Assembly: GCA_008508345.1 (NCBI GenBank)
Contig: QNGE01000775.1
Coordinates: 1 to 64,000 of the forward strand
Direction: 5' to 3'
Length of the DNA stretch: 64,000 nucleotides
Origin: Paragonimus westermani
Taxonomy: Eukaryota > Platyhelminthes > Trematoda > Plagiorchiida > Troglotrematidae
Below the pieces are notes generated by a model. It searched no databases. It was not told where the DNA came from and saw only the letters and a list, made by a program, of their open reading frames with translations. The position numbers and the translations under genes were made by a program. Shown here piece after piece: positions 9,552 through 19,029 of this stretch (the first letter of the stretch is position 1; each line of letters opens with the position of its first letter).

Positions 9552-10105
9552 AACGCACTGGGATGTCAGAAGCAAAACTCCTACATGATCTGTTTAATTC
9601 GGCCGAATTGGGTGATCGGTCTCCATCTCAACTGTTACGTTATATGAGAGGTCTTTTGGGCTCACGGAAGCTTGACGATGCCATTTCAAAACAGTTGTGG
9701 GCCGAAAAACTGCCATCCGCGGTACAACACATTTTGGCTGCCATGGATGAAGAGAGCTCATTCAACAAATTAGCAGCCCTTGCGGACAAAGTGGCGGAGA
9801 CTTTCCTTTCATAGCCACTGTGCACCACGACCATAACAGTTCCCAAGTCACTTCCTTCAGTTCCGACAACTAATGATAGCCTGAGACTTTTGATAAAGAA
9901 AATGTGCCACCGTATGGACAATATGGCTATGCAGATTAACGGACTGAAGAAGCAACTACCCAAAAGCCGTACGCGATCTAAAACTCGCACTCGACCAAGG
10001 TGGTGCTGGTACCACCGAAACTTTCGGGACAAAGCGAAGAAGTGCACACCGCCGTGCATATTCCGAATTCGCCACGCGTCACCGTCAATCCGGCAGACCA
10101 GCTAG
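9545..10105 (+). pseudogene. gag: gag (3' part) of Ty3/gypsy element B
   Basis: C-terminal Gag in frame 2. It starts inside the domain right after the ATT repeat with KRTGMSEAKLLHDLF, continues with SPSQLLRYMRGLLG and LWAEKLPSAVQHILA, and matches the Gag of element A (TPSQLL, LNSYIWMQRLPDFEQTI). A TAG at 9812-9814 interrupts it; the same frame continues to 10105 with a basic Arg/Lys/Thr stretch and the knuckle CWYHRNFRDKAKKCTPPC at 10004-10057. This C-x2-H-x9-C-x3-C arrangement is the CHCC Gag motif of CsRn1-like elements. The open frame overlaps the protease frame, which lies at -1 relative to gag. Confidence 0.8.
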
Positions 10106-10482
10106 TAACAGCGACGACTGTTGCTGGCCAAGCAGGTAATAGTCGCCTATTTTTAATCAGGGACCGGTCGACCAGCTTACGGTTTCTTATCGATACCGGA
10201 GCTGAGCTCAGCGAAATTCCTCCGCGACCAAATGATCGACTTCAGTTGGGTTAGTACACTTTACAGGCTGCGAATCAAAGTCGCATCAAAACTTTCGGGA
10301 AACGCTCACTCACTGTCGATCTTGGTCTCCGGCGATGTTTTCGTTGGATATTCCTGCTTGCCGACGTCCAAACGCCACTCATCGGTGCCGACTTCCTGGC
10401 ACACTTTAACCTTTCCGTCGATGTCAAGAGGCGTAAGCTAATTGACAACACTACCGCCTGCACAGTAAATGGTGTTCAATAG
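10058..10482 (+). pseudogene. pol: Aspartic protease of element B with two stop codons
   Basis: Frame 1, the same frame as the downstream RT. It holds SLRFLIDTGAELS (catalytic DTG at 10192-10200 intact), then a TAG at 10252-10254, then LQAANQSRIKTFG, DVQTPLIGADFLAHF and a second TAG at 10480-10482 in the linker to RT. Apart from these two stops there is no frameshift. Removing neither stop by inference, the copy cannot make a Gag-Pol fusion as it stands. Confidence 0.75.
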
Positions 10483-13152
10483 ACGATAGCGTCAATCGGC
10501 ATCCGACCCGCTCTTCCACCAACACCGTCTTTTGCAGCACTGTTGAAGGATTTTCCTTCGTTAACTCGGCCGTGCTCACATACCGAGACGGTTAAGCACA
10601 GTGTGGAACATCACATTACAACACGCGGTCCTCCGGTTTTCGCCCGTCCACGCCGTTTACATCCAGATAAACTCAAAATAGCCAAAGCTGAATTCGAACA
10701 TATGCTTCAGTTGGGCATAATTCGACCTTCGAACAGCTCTTGGGCAACACCGCTACACATGGTACCTAAAAGGTCTCCAGGTGATTGGCGGCCTTGCGGT
10801 GATTACCGTGCTCTCAACAACTGCACAATCCCGGACAGGTACCCTATACCCCATATACACGACTTTTCGTTAGGACTCGCTGGCGCTACCATCTTCTCTA
10901 AATTAGACCTTGTACGCGCCTATTATCACATCCCGGTCGCGGAGGAAGATATTTCAAAGACAGCCATTACAACACCTTTCGGACTTTTTGAATTCACAAG
11001 GATGCCCTTCGGGCTCCGTAATGCGGCTCAAACATTTCAACGATTCATGGACGAAGTATTACGCGGACTCCCTTTTGCGTACGTCTACATTGATGATGTT
11101 TTGATCGCTAGCCGCTCAAACGAGGAACACCTTTCTCACCTTCGTGCTGTTTTTGAACGTTTCGCGCAATATGATATTAAAATCAACATCGACAAGTGTG
11201 CCTTCGGAGTTAACTCATTGGATTTCCTGGGACATCGCATAGACCAAACCGGCATCACACCTCTGCCAGATAGAGTTGAGTCTATTTCGACTTTTCCGAC
11301 TCCCACTACGATGATACAACTCCGACGATTTCTCGGCATACTCAACTACTATCGACGTTTCATTCCCCATTGCGCGGACATTGTAAAACCTCTAACTGAC
11401 CTAGTTGACTCTAAACGCAAGTCAGTTGAATTGTCACCTGAAGCCAAAGCAGCTTTCTCGACAGCAAAGGAAGCCTTATGTCATGCCACAAAACTGTGCT
11501 TCATCACTTGCGATCCAAATGCTCGTCTCATTCTCACCACAGATGCATCAAACGCTGCCGTCGGCGCGGTCCTGGAACAGTCTGTGAATGGTGAACAGCA
11601 ACCCCTGGCCTTTTTCTCGCAAAAGTTGCAACCAGCACAGACTAAGTACAGCACATTTGGACGTGAATTGCTGGCCATTTATTTGGCGATCCGTTATTTT
11701 CGGCATCTTTTGGAAGGTCGACATTTTGTTGTGCAAACCGATCACAAGCCTTTAACATTTGCTTTTCATGCTAAACCTGATCGGTACTCTCCGCGCGAAA
11801 TCAGACATTTGGACTACATCTCCCAATTCACCACGGACATCCGACACCTACGTGGTGACGCCAATATCGTAGCTGATACATTATCACGACCTGACGTCAA
11901 CTCAGTCCAATCACCTCCTTCCTTCGATTTGTCTCAAATGGCCACAGCCCAGCAGTGCAGTGAGGACATGAAGGACGTTTCCATCTGTAAGTCCTTGAAA
12001 TTGTCTACCATCCCTTTACCGACGCAAGCTGGCGACATTTTGTGTGATACTTCAACGGGTACACCCAGACCTTTCGTTCCACTTTCTTACCGACGTACTG
12101 TTTTCAATCATTTCCATCGTTTATCTCACCCCGGAAAACGCGGCACACTGAAATTGATTGCACAACGCTTTGTTTGGCCCTCTATGAACAAAGACGTTCG
12201 CCTTTGGTCACAACAATGTCTGGAGTGCCAAAGGAGTAAAGTGCACAGGCATACGTTTACCACACAGGGCACATTCTCCCGACCGGACGCCCGTTTTTCC
12301 CATGCGTATCTTGACATCGTTGGCCCACCACCACCCTCCAACGATTGTACGCATATACTGACTGCAACCGACCGTTTTACCCGTTGGTCTTTGGCTGTGC
12401 CCATCAGAGATATTTCGGCAGAGACAGTCGCTGAAACTTTCCTAGAACACTGGATAGCTAATTTTGGTATGCCATCTACAATCACTATGGATCGAGGCAC
12501 CCAGTTCCAGTCTCCTCGTTTTCGCAATTTCACGCAGTTACTGGGTTGCTCGCACATCAAAACAACAGCATATCACCCTTGTTCTAACGGGTTAGTCGAG
12601 CGTTTTCACCGACAACTGAAAGCCTCGATAACCGCTCAGTCCAACGCAACGAAGTGGAGTGAACGTCTACCACACATCCTCCTTAGAATCCGGTCTACCG
12701 TTAAAGAGTACGTTGGCTGTACTACCTCTGAGTTAGATTACGGTACCAACTTGCATCTCCCAGGGAAACTGATTCGAACCTTGACTCATCCAGACCCAGG
12801 CACGGACTACATTTCACGTTTACGACAGCACATGTCCAGCCTTCGTTTAACACCGACCCGTAAACATTGGCGCCGAGAACAAAAATCTCCAGATTTGTTC
12901 ACATGCAAATTTGTGTTTATGTGCCAAGACGCCACCAAGAAACCGGTACATCCACGAAACCTCGGCCCGTTTAGAGTGGTTAGATGGGACGAGAAATTCT
13001 TCATTATTGAAAAGTCTAGACGAAGTGAATCGGTATCCATTGATCGGCTGAAACCAGCCTACACAGAACAAGATGTTGACCCACCTGAACCGACGTTGAC
13101 TGAGAGCATTCCCTTTCCATCCCCAACAGTATTACACTCCCATGCGCCTTAG
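10483..13152 (+). CDS. pol: RT-RNase H-integrase of Ty3/gypsy element B
   Basis: Uninterrupted frame of about 890 codons after the TAG at 10480; no initiator is needed because it is normally made as part of Gag-Pol. Numbering from a TTG at 10543: RT at about 40-225, with [29 protein letters not shown] and YIDD at 182-185. RNase H has [14 protein letters not shown] (D334), [14 protein letters not shown] and QTDHKPL (D400). Integrase has the zinc module H525, H529, C559, C562, then catalytic D591, D650 and E686, an exact D-D35-E spacing. A GPF block (LGPFRVVRW) and SIDRLKPAY follow. All catalytic residues are present. Upstream protease and gag contain stops, so the element is probably not autonomous. 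Its product could act in trans only if translated alone, which is unproven. Confidence 0.9.
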   Translation, partial: TIASIGIRPALPPTPSFAALLKDFPSLTRPCSHTETVKHSVEHHITTRGPPVFARPRRLHPDKLKIAKAEFEHMLQLGIIRPSNSSWATPLHMVPKRSPGDWRPCGDYRALNNCTIPDRYPIPHIHDFSLGLAGATIFSKLDLVRAYYHIPVAEEDISKTAITTPFGLFEFTRMPFGLRNAAQTFQRFMDEVLRGLPFAYVYIDDVLIASRSNEEHLSHLRAVFERFAQYDIKINIDKCAFGVNSLDFLGHRIDQTGITPLPDRVESISTFPTPTTMIQLRRFLGILNYYRRFIPHCADIVKPLTDLVDSKRKSVELSPEAKAAFSTAKEALCHATKLCFITCDPNARLILTTDASNAAVGAVLEQSVNGEQQPLAFFSQKLQPAQTKYSTFGRELLAIYLAIRYFRHLLEGRHFVVQTDHKPLTFAFHAKPDRYSPREIRHLDYISQFTTDIRHLRGDANIVADTLSRPDVNSVQSPPSFDLSQMATAQQCSEDMKDVSICKSLKLSTIPLPTQAGDILCDTSTGTPRPFVPLSYRRTVFNHFHRLSHPGKRGTLKLIAQRFVWPSMNKDVRLWSQQCLECQRSKVHRHTFTTQGTFSRPDARFSHAYLDIVGPPPPSNDCTHILTATDRFTRWSLAVPIRDISAETVAETFLEHWIANFGMPSTITMDRGTQFQSPRFRNFTQLLGCSHIKTTAYHPCSNGLVERFHRQLKASITAQSNATKWSERLPHILLRIRSTVKEYVGCTTSELDYGTNLHLPGKLIRTLTHPDPGTDYISRLRQHMSSLRLTPTRKHWRREQKSPDLFTCKFVFMCQDATKKPVHPRNLGPFRVVRWDEKFFIIEKSRRSESVSIDRLKPAYTEQDVDPPEPTLTESIPFPSPTVLHSHAP

Positions 13153-13324
13153 CCCCCTTGTTCCCCTGAACAACGTACCACACGTAGAGAGCGATCTATA
13201 CACTGACCGAAACATTTAACAGATTATAGTACATGATATGACTACCGAGCGTTTGGTTTGTTTTCCCCTCACTGTCATTCTTTCATCGTGTTTTCAACCC
13301 ACAAACGCTCTGGTGGTGGAGTTC
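13153..13324 (+). other. 3' untranslated part and polypurine tract of element B
   Basis: Short non-coding stretch after the pol stop, ending in GGTGGTGGAG at 13312-13321, a purine run that fits a PPT, followed by TTCTGTAAC. It is consistent with the 3' end of a gypsy element. Confidence 0.5.
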
Positions 13325-13525
13325 TGTAACGTCTTGTACACTGTTTTCTACTTCATGTTTTTACTGTTATTCATGCATTTTTATCTTCTTCAACCTCGCA
13401 TGTACACATGATGTTTGAACGAGGTTAATCGATATACAGAGTAATCAGAAATTTAAGAATTACACTTCCGTGTTCGCGAGTTCTGCTTTCTGTCCGCGGC
13501 CAGGGTCGGTGGCGTACAAATCTTT
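13325..13525 (+). repeat. Candidate 3' LTR start of element B
   Basis: Starts with TGTAAC directly after the candidate PPT. Near 13510 the word GGCGTACAAATC resembles GGCGTACAAATTC at 8702-8714, the end of the element A LTR. The middle is unlike any other LTR here, no matching 5' copy exists in the window, and the end is not defined. Confidence 0.35.
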
Positions 13526-14330
13526 GGAGGAGTTAGAATTCATCGGAATCAATCGTTTAGTTCGGCAAATTTATTTATCTGTCGTTGGAATTATCTCGGT
13601 CGTGACATCGAGACTATCTGGGGGACACACGACAAGTAGTATCAGTGGAGAATCCTCATCTGGTGTAGTGGAACGCTAAACCTACGTGCCTTCACAAACT
13701 ATTGTGAGTTATTCGTTTTCCTTTTCATCAGATTTCGACTTCCTATTCACACCTGAGTTTCCATATACTGTTTAGATCCACTACACTAGCAGAGTGTTCT
13801 GTCTGCCCGAATGAATCTCGAGTGCATAGGAAAATGCCACAACAACCAGTTGACAGGGTTATTTAATTCAGAACTCATAGCAAAGGCAATAATATCACAT
13901 GAATTCTTCGTCGGAATATTTCGCATACACATTGTTCGTCATAGTAGATGTAATCACCCCACATTTTCTGACCTAACATGTAAGACTGCGTTCTTTTTCC
14001 TGATCCCATAACTATCTACTATGCAAGGAATTTTTCTGCGACAGATGGACTCACGGAACTTCGTCTTAGCTGAACAACTCGCGTGACTTTCAACGTTTTG
14101 ACGGTTTCCAGCAATCGACGAAATCCTGCGCTAGAGTCTGCTCAGCCGTTTGCTGGATTTTAAAATTTTGCGTTTTGCCTCGTCAATGCGAACACATTTT
14201 AACATTTTTCGGACGCTAATAATATCGCGTAATGGCGAGAAACTCCAAAGATGCATGCGGACGTTTCCCCCAGATTGACCTTGAACTATTTGAAACCCTG
14301 ACCACACAGGACCTCGTAAAAGTTGAAATA
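13526..14330. other. Unassigned interval
   Basis: Nothing recognised. Short open frames at 13470-13679 and 13811-14011 carry no motif. Composition is AT-rich and intergenic in character. Confidence 0.3.
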
Positions 14331-14579
14331 ATGTAACATCCCATTTTTCTGACTAAATCTGTGAGGCAAGCGAGCTATTTATTTTTCTGTTGCGTGCATC
14401 AAAGCGTCCTAAACTATAATCCTTTTCCTTCCGACCACGTCCTTTTTGATAGTAGGCATTCCGCTTGCGCTACTGTTCGATTATTCGTTTTGTATCGCCC
14501 GCAATTATCCGCGGTGATCGCGTATAACCTAGCGCGCTCCTCATATATGCGTCGATAAATATACATTATTATCGTATCA
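14331..14579 (+). repeat. LTR-like repeat sharing ends with the ATT-tailed repeat
   Basis: Begins TGTAACATCCC and ends ATGCGTCGATAAATATACATTATT..TATCA. The start word and the last ~35 bp match the copies at 4851-5123 and 9271-9548, while the middle is different. Conserved ends with a variable middle, TG...CA termini and similar length (about 250-280 bp) favour a short LTR family. Confidence 0.45.
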
Positions 14580-14589
14580 TGGGCCCGCG

Positions 14590-15600
14590 TAAAACACCGC
14601 TTTCTTCAGCTTTGCTGAGACTTTTGATCAGGTGACACGACCCATTTCTACAGGAAACAGAGACACACTGTATCAGACGCGACAGTCACCACAGGATCAC
14701 TTCGTTTCTCAGTGGTAGAATCTCTTGCGTTGAAGCCGGCTCTGATCTCTTTTCCCTCGCACTTGACTCAGCAGGTGTGCGACAAGGATCCGTCCATGTC
14801 CCACTGAAATTTTAACTTTATATTAGCGATTCACGGTAGAGGATTTCACGTCACTATTCTTGACTTGAAAATCTGGAAATTCCAAGACCATAGCACTTTG
14901 CAGGGTGACCCGAATGCAGTTGAGCAACGGTTACTGGGTTGACTTTTTCCTGTCGACAACGAGAAGTGCGTACATATATCCCTTCATAGCGATTCTGCCA
15001 CGTATTCGTAACATAATATGTACAGACAGAATTGCGTGTAGCTAAGGTGATTTTCCGAAATCACGGGCGTATGGATACCGCACAATTTGTCTTTTACATT
15101 TCATCATGACAAGCCATCCAAGAAAGTTTCCATTCTACTGGCAGGTTTAAACACGACTTTTTGGGTCGATAAAGTGAATTTTCAAGATCATTATTATCTG
15201 TGTTTCACCATCGCATGAGTACGCCAAATTACTGGCTAATTCTGACCTAAAAAAGACAGATGCACTCAAACAGGTACAGCGAGCTGTGACAAAAATCGTA
15301 GCAAGTCTCTGGAATTTTTCGTACGTCTCTCGGCTAGACATCCTTCGCTTTTACCCTCTAGAATACAGAAGACTTCAATGGGACCTGGAGTGCTTATAGA
15401 GGGGGTGTTCATTCTTACAGGCCCAAGTGGGCTAAGGAGTCACATTGAACTTTCTGCAAGGGGAGGCCTGAAACAATTGTCAGACGGAAATTTTCTGCCA
15501 AGGGGTGGTCGCCCATTGGAATAACCTGTCACCACCTGGTATTAATGACTGCTCTGGGATACAAAACAAGGCCTTGATGGACGTTTATCTACTTTTCGTG
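14590..15600 (+). pseudogene. LINE (CR1/Jockey-like) reverse transcriptase relic
   Basis: Non-LTR RT in several frames. In order: FAETFDQVTR (palm, compare the FSKAFDRVDH type), GVRQGSVHVPLKF followed by a TAA and LYISD near 14780-14830, FADDLKIWKF-like text near 14860, NEKCVHISLHSD near 14960, then ALKQVQRAVTKIVASLWNFS and LDILRFYPLEYRRLQWDLE near 15258-15390, and VAHWNNLSPPGI near 15507-15545. These are the ordered blocks of the RT palm, thumb and C-terminal part of CR1/Jockey-like LINEs. Stops and frame changes show an old dead copy. No 5' endonuclease part was seen; the element is 5'-truncated, as is usual. Confidence 0.65.
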
Positions 15601-16133
15601 TCTGTTGCTTCCGTATTCGCAGCATATCTACAAAATGCCGTGCCATACCTCTTTTTCTATGGTTCCCTTTACAAGAAGCTGATGCTCCTGTGATATCAGA
15701 AGAAGAATACGTACTGATCTGCGGAACTAATTCTGCTGGCGTCGCACACGGGTATCAATCACTGAATCACTAATCGTTGGCACTCGAAACACGTGGACTA
15801 CCAGAACCTGCCTGTGGTGTGTTGCATGAGTAGCCCCCTGTGTAATGTTGCCTTGTCTTCACTTCATTGCTTAGCTTGCACGTAACTTGGGCATTAGTTA
15901 CCAGTCATTTCTTCTCTCTATCCTTCTTATATGCAAGGCTGACATCCAATGCGTTTCGGTTACTGGCAAAATGTTGACGTACCATAAAACTCGGGAAGTT
16001 TTTGCCTTCTTTCATCAAAACCTGAACTGGCAGGCTACTGGACGCAACGTCGTGTGAACTGAAACGAACTAAATTACCTGAATTACCCGCTGGGTGATGC
16101 AAGATTTTCTGCTATTTTCGTGAGGACGACCCA
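15601..16133. other. Unassigned interval
   Basis: Follows the LINE relic and may include its 3' end, but I see no tail repeat. A minus-strand frame at 16102-15905 has no known motif. Confidence 0.3.
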
Positions 16134-16329
16134 CTAACTGCATGGAATATAGAGCGTATCAGTTGTGACTAAACAATATTGATGAAAATACCGAACTACG
16201 CTGAAAATGTATCAGAAGTACTGTTTGGGTTTTGCACAAACTTTCCACCATGCACAGCAACTTTTCCAGTTTTCCTGTCTATATGAGATTTATACATTCT
16301 CTTCCAGTTCGCAGGATTTCAGGTGGATA
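16134..16329 (-). repeat. Left arm of a 2.9 kb inverted-repeat unit
   Basis: Reverse complement of two parts of 18622-19029: 16134-16254 pairs with 18908-19029, and about 16250-16329 pairs with 18622-18698, both at about 90% identity by eye. The 213 bp between those parts in the right arm is missing here, and the break lies at an ATGG word present at both edges in the right arm. Confidence 0.75.
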
Positions 16330-17753
16330 TTGGTCCTTCTTCTGCTTGTGTGCATAAAACTGTTGTGAGAAAGCTAATTGTTACTTAGCATTATCTCAAC
16401 GGCCAGCGCAGATCTATTCAGCTACAAAACATGTAACAAGTGCTGCAAACATCTTTGGAGGAACGGCACGAAGGTTTGAACTCTGTGGACTGTCTTATCA
16501 GTGGTTCACCGATTTTTAACTTACACGAAAGTGAACAAACAATCCTGGACTCTACAGTCGGTCCGAAGGCACCTTATTGTGTACTCTGTTGTACAACTTC
16601 AGCAGTGAAATATCTCGGTGTATTATGGATACGGGCAAGCTGGACGATTGCAGACTTTACTAACGGCCGCCAGTATGGAGGAAATTGTTTAATCTTGCAG
16701 ATGTTTGAGTTTTAAAACACCTGTTGCCGACTCCATGCGGTCTAACAACCTTGTCATTGAAACTGAGGTTAACTGCATCAAACCTAGAAAGTAAGTGATA
16801 CGATGACCAAGGTTGATGAATGTTAATGAATGCTTATTGCGGTGATGGCGGAATTCACTCAGTAAAACCGCCATAATGACAACCATTTTCATTTCGTTGC
16901 TTTGTTGCAGTCACAATCTGTTCAGTAAACGTGAAACTGTGAACTGTGTTTCTGACGGATGTTGGTTACTTTGGCTAGCGTCAAGCTTCGTGAAGGTTTA
17001 TCTGTATGTTCCCAGATATCTAACTTTTTCAAAACTCGACTTTTCGACTACCGGTTATCACTCCTGGTGCCCCACGTTTGTCTGTCCGCCGGTTTTCAGT
17101 GTGTTACGATGACAATGCTGATTGGGGTCAGGATATGTGAGACGTCACCCTGAGCTATACGCTTCGTCTTCATGTTTTTTCCTTGACGCTATCAAAAACT
17201 TGGCACATTCTTGTAGGCAAATATAACGGTTCATTCTTCACCACGTTTGTTGTGATGATGCTTGTATCCCCTCCCTCGTGTTATCGCTATCGCAGCTTGT
17301 CACAATAGAGGGTCACCGAGATTTGCGTTGCTAACGACTGTTTGCCGGTATTTTCAATGGGATTAGACTTCATCGGAACATGTCTGTACGTTCTGCCATG
17401 TTTCATCCAGTCCCTACTTAATTTTCAAACAGCCGAGTTTTTCTGCGGACGCTTCGGAATGTTTCGGCATGCAAGTTATCTGGACCCTAGATGTCTGCGG
17501 TTTCGCAGAAAGGGTATAAATATTCTACGTTAATTGTTATCCATAGTTTGGAACACAGTTTGGCTTCGCGGCATTCAGAACAAGGTGCCCACAAAACGTA
17601 GAGCTACGCATACAATATATAAATCACGCACATGCAATGCACACTAGAGACAATGTGGCCTGCTAGCTAAGAACATCACAGATTCTCATTAACACCGTCT
17701 TCTGGAGGATGGCGCAGCAAACCCTATAGACAGCTTCGTGGGTATTTTGTAGG
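16330..17753. other. Interior of the inverted-repeat unit, 5' part
   Basis: Frames at 16440-16715, 16876-17112 and 17342-17533 are open but carry no motif I recognise. No RT or transposase blocks were found in this part. Confidence 0.25.
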
Positions 17754-18115
17754 ATGAAATCCTGGACTACGTCGTCAATTAATGGGCTGGATACTCACGA
17801 GCGAATATGCATCAATTCAGTCTTTTGTGATCCGTCACGCGCGATGTGGTTTGCTGAAAACCATCTGCGCTGTTACTGCGGTCCCATAATGTTGTTGGCA
17901 AAGGACAAGTTTGTGATAAAATTTTACCCTTGGAGGTGTCCCATTTGTAACAAGAACAAATTCATAAGAAATGCATCCATTTTCGGTTGAGATCACTTGT
18001 CTCTGCTACCCTATCCTGCTGCATTGTGCTTATAAGATTGGTAGTAAACAAATACTGAAATTTTGTGCACAGACTACGGGACAGTGGTCAGTTTTCGTCA
18101 CTGTTTATGCCATAT
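17754..18115 (+). pseudogene. Merlin/ISXO2-like transposase N-terminal relic
   Basis: The frame 17754-17990 holds HLRCYCGPIMLLAKDKF then WRCPICNKNKFIRNASIF, the C-x-C...WRC-x2-C zinc ribbon plus the R-x-(G/A)-S-I-F block seen at the N-terminus of Merlin/IS1016-ISXO2 transposases. A TGA follows at 17988-17990. In the neighbouring frame the text continues ILLHCAYKIGSKQILKFCA and QWSVFVTVYAIL, which fits the helical part before the catalytic domain. The DDE catalytic part was not found, so this is a 5' fragment. It lies between the inverted arms 16134-16329 and 18622-19029, which would suit the terminal inverted repeats of a DNA transposon. Confidence 0.5.
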
Positions 18116-18621
18116 TATGACCATAGAACAACGTCTGCGTATACAGTCTGCGTTCAAATTAGTAGCTACACCGTCAAGTCGAGTTTTAACGTGGACAGCA
18201 TGGAGAACAAAGACGGGCAATGGTGAAAAGCTTGCAACGGAAGCGTTTTTGGATTTATTTTGCGTATCATGTTCAGTCCTCTTCAATGATATTTTGATAG
18301 GGATATCGCCCAACACGGCCAGAGGTAAATGGCGTCCTGAACATCAAGTAGTGGCTAATAGAAAAACATAAACACTTCAGGGATCGGCAGGCAGAGTAGG
18401 TGGATTTGTTTCGATATTGTGTTCTATGTGGACGGCAAGCATTCTCACCCAAGTCGAACACAGCTTGGAAGAGCTGATAGACTTAAATACTGAAAAGTTC
18501 CTAGTGATATATTTTAGCACGACCCATTTTTAAACCGTCCCACATACAACAAAGGTGGAAACAATCACATGATAATATCGTTTGCAAACTTCTTAAAATG
18601 ACAACCCGTCGACTAATAACT
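18116..18621. other. Interior of the inverted-repeat unit, 3' part
   Basis: Open on both strands (18063-18371 plus, 18316-18098 minus), without recognisable transposase catalytic blocks. Probably decayed continuation of the transposon interior. Confidence 0.25.
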
Positions 18622-19029
18622 ACCTAAAATCCTGCAAACAGGAAGAAAATGTATATATCTCATATAGACAGGAAAACTGGAAAAGTTGCTGTGCATGGTT
18701 TACTGCCATCTATTAGTATTCTTGTTGAAATGCAATGCCAACCTCCTATGGTCGTGTGTTTCCATTCCGTCGATACCTCCACAACATCGTGAATTTGCGC
18801 ATTCTCGAGCTGGATGATCACGTATTCTGTCTCGAAAATTGCAATGGAGGCATTTATGGTGCTTCAAGAAAATGGGCTAACGTCTACACTGGATTGTTAG
18901 CGCGAAAATGGTGGAAAGTTTGTGCAAAACCAAAACAGTACTTCTGATACATTTTCAGCGTAGTTCGGTATTTTCATCACTACTGTTTAGTCACAATTGA
19001 TTCGCTCTATGTTCTATGCAGTTAATGTA
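18622..19029 (+). repeat. Right arm of a 2.9 kb inverted-repeat unit
   Basis: Inverted partner of 16134-16329, with 213 extra bases (18695-18907) bounded by ATGG at 18695-18698 and 18908-18911. The left arm probably lost this segment by deletion between the two ATGG words. A plus-strand frame at 18735-18947 crosses the extra segment but has no known motif. Confidence 0.75.

Noticed and set aside
12126..12560. 144-codon minus-strand frame inside element B
   Set aside because: Shadow of the integrase coding sequence on the other strand.
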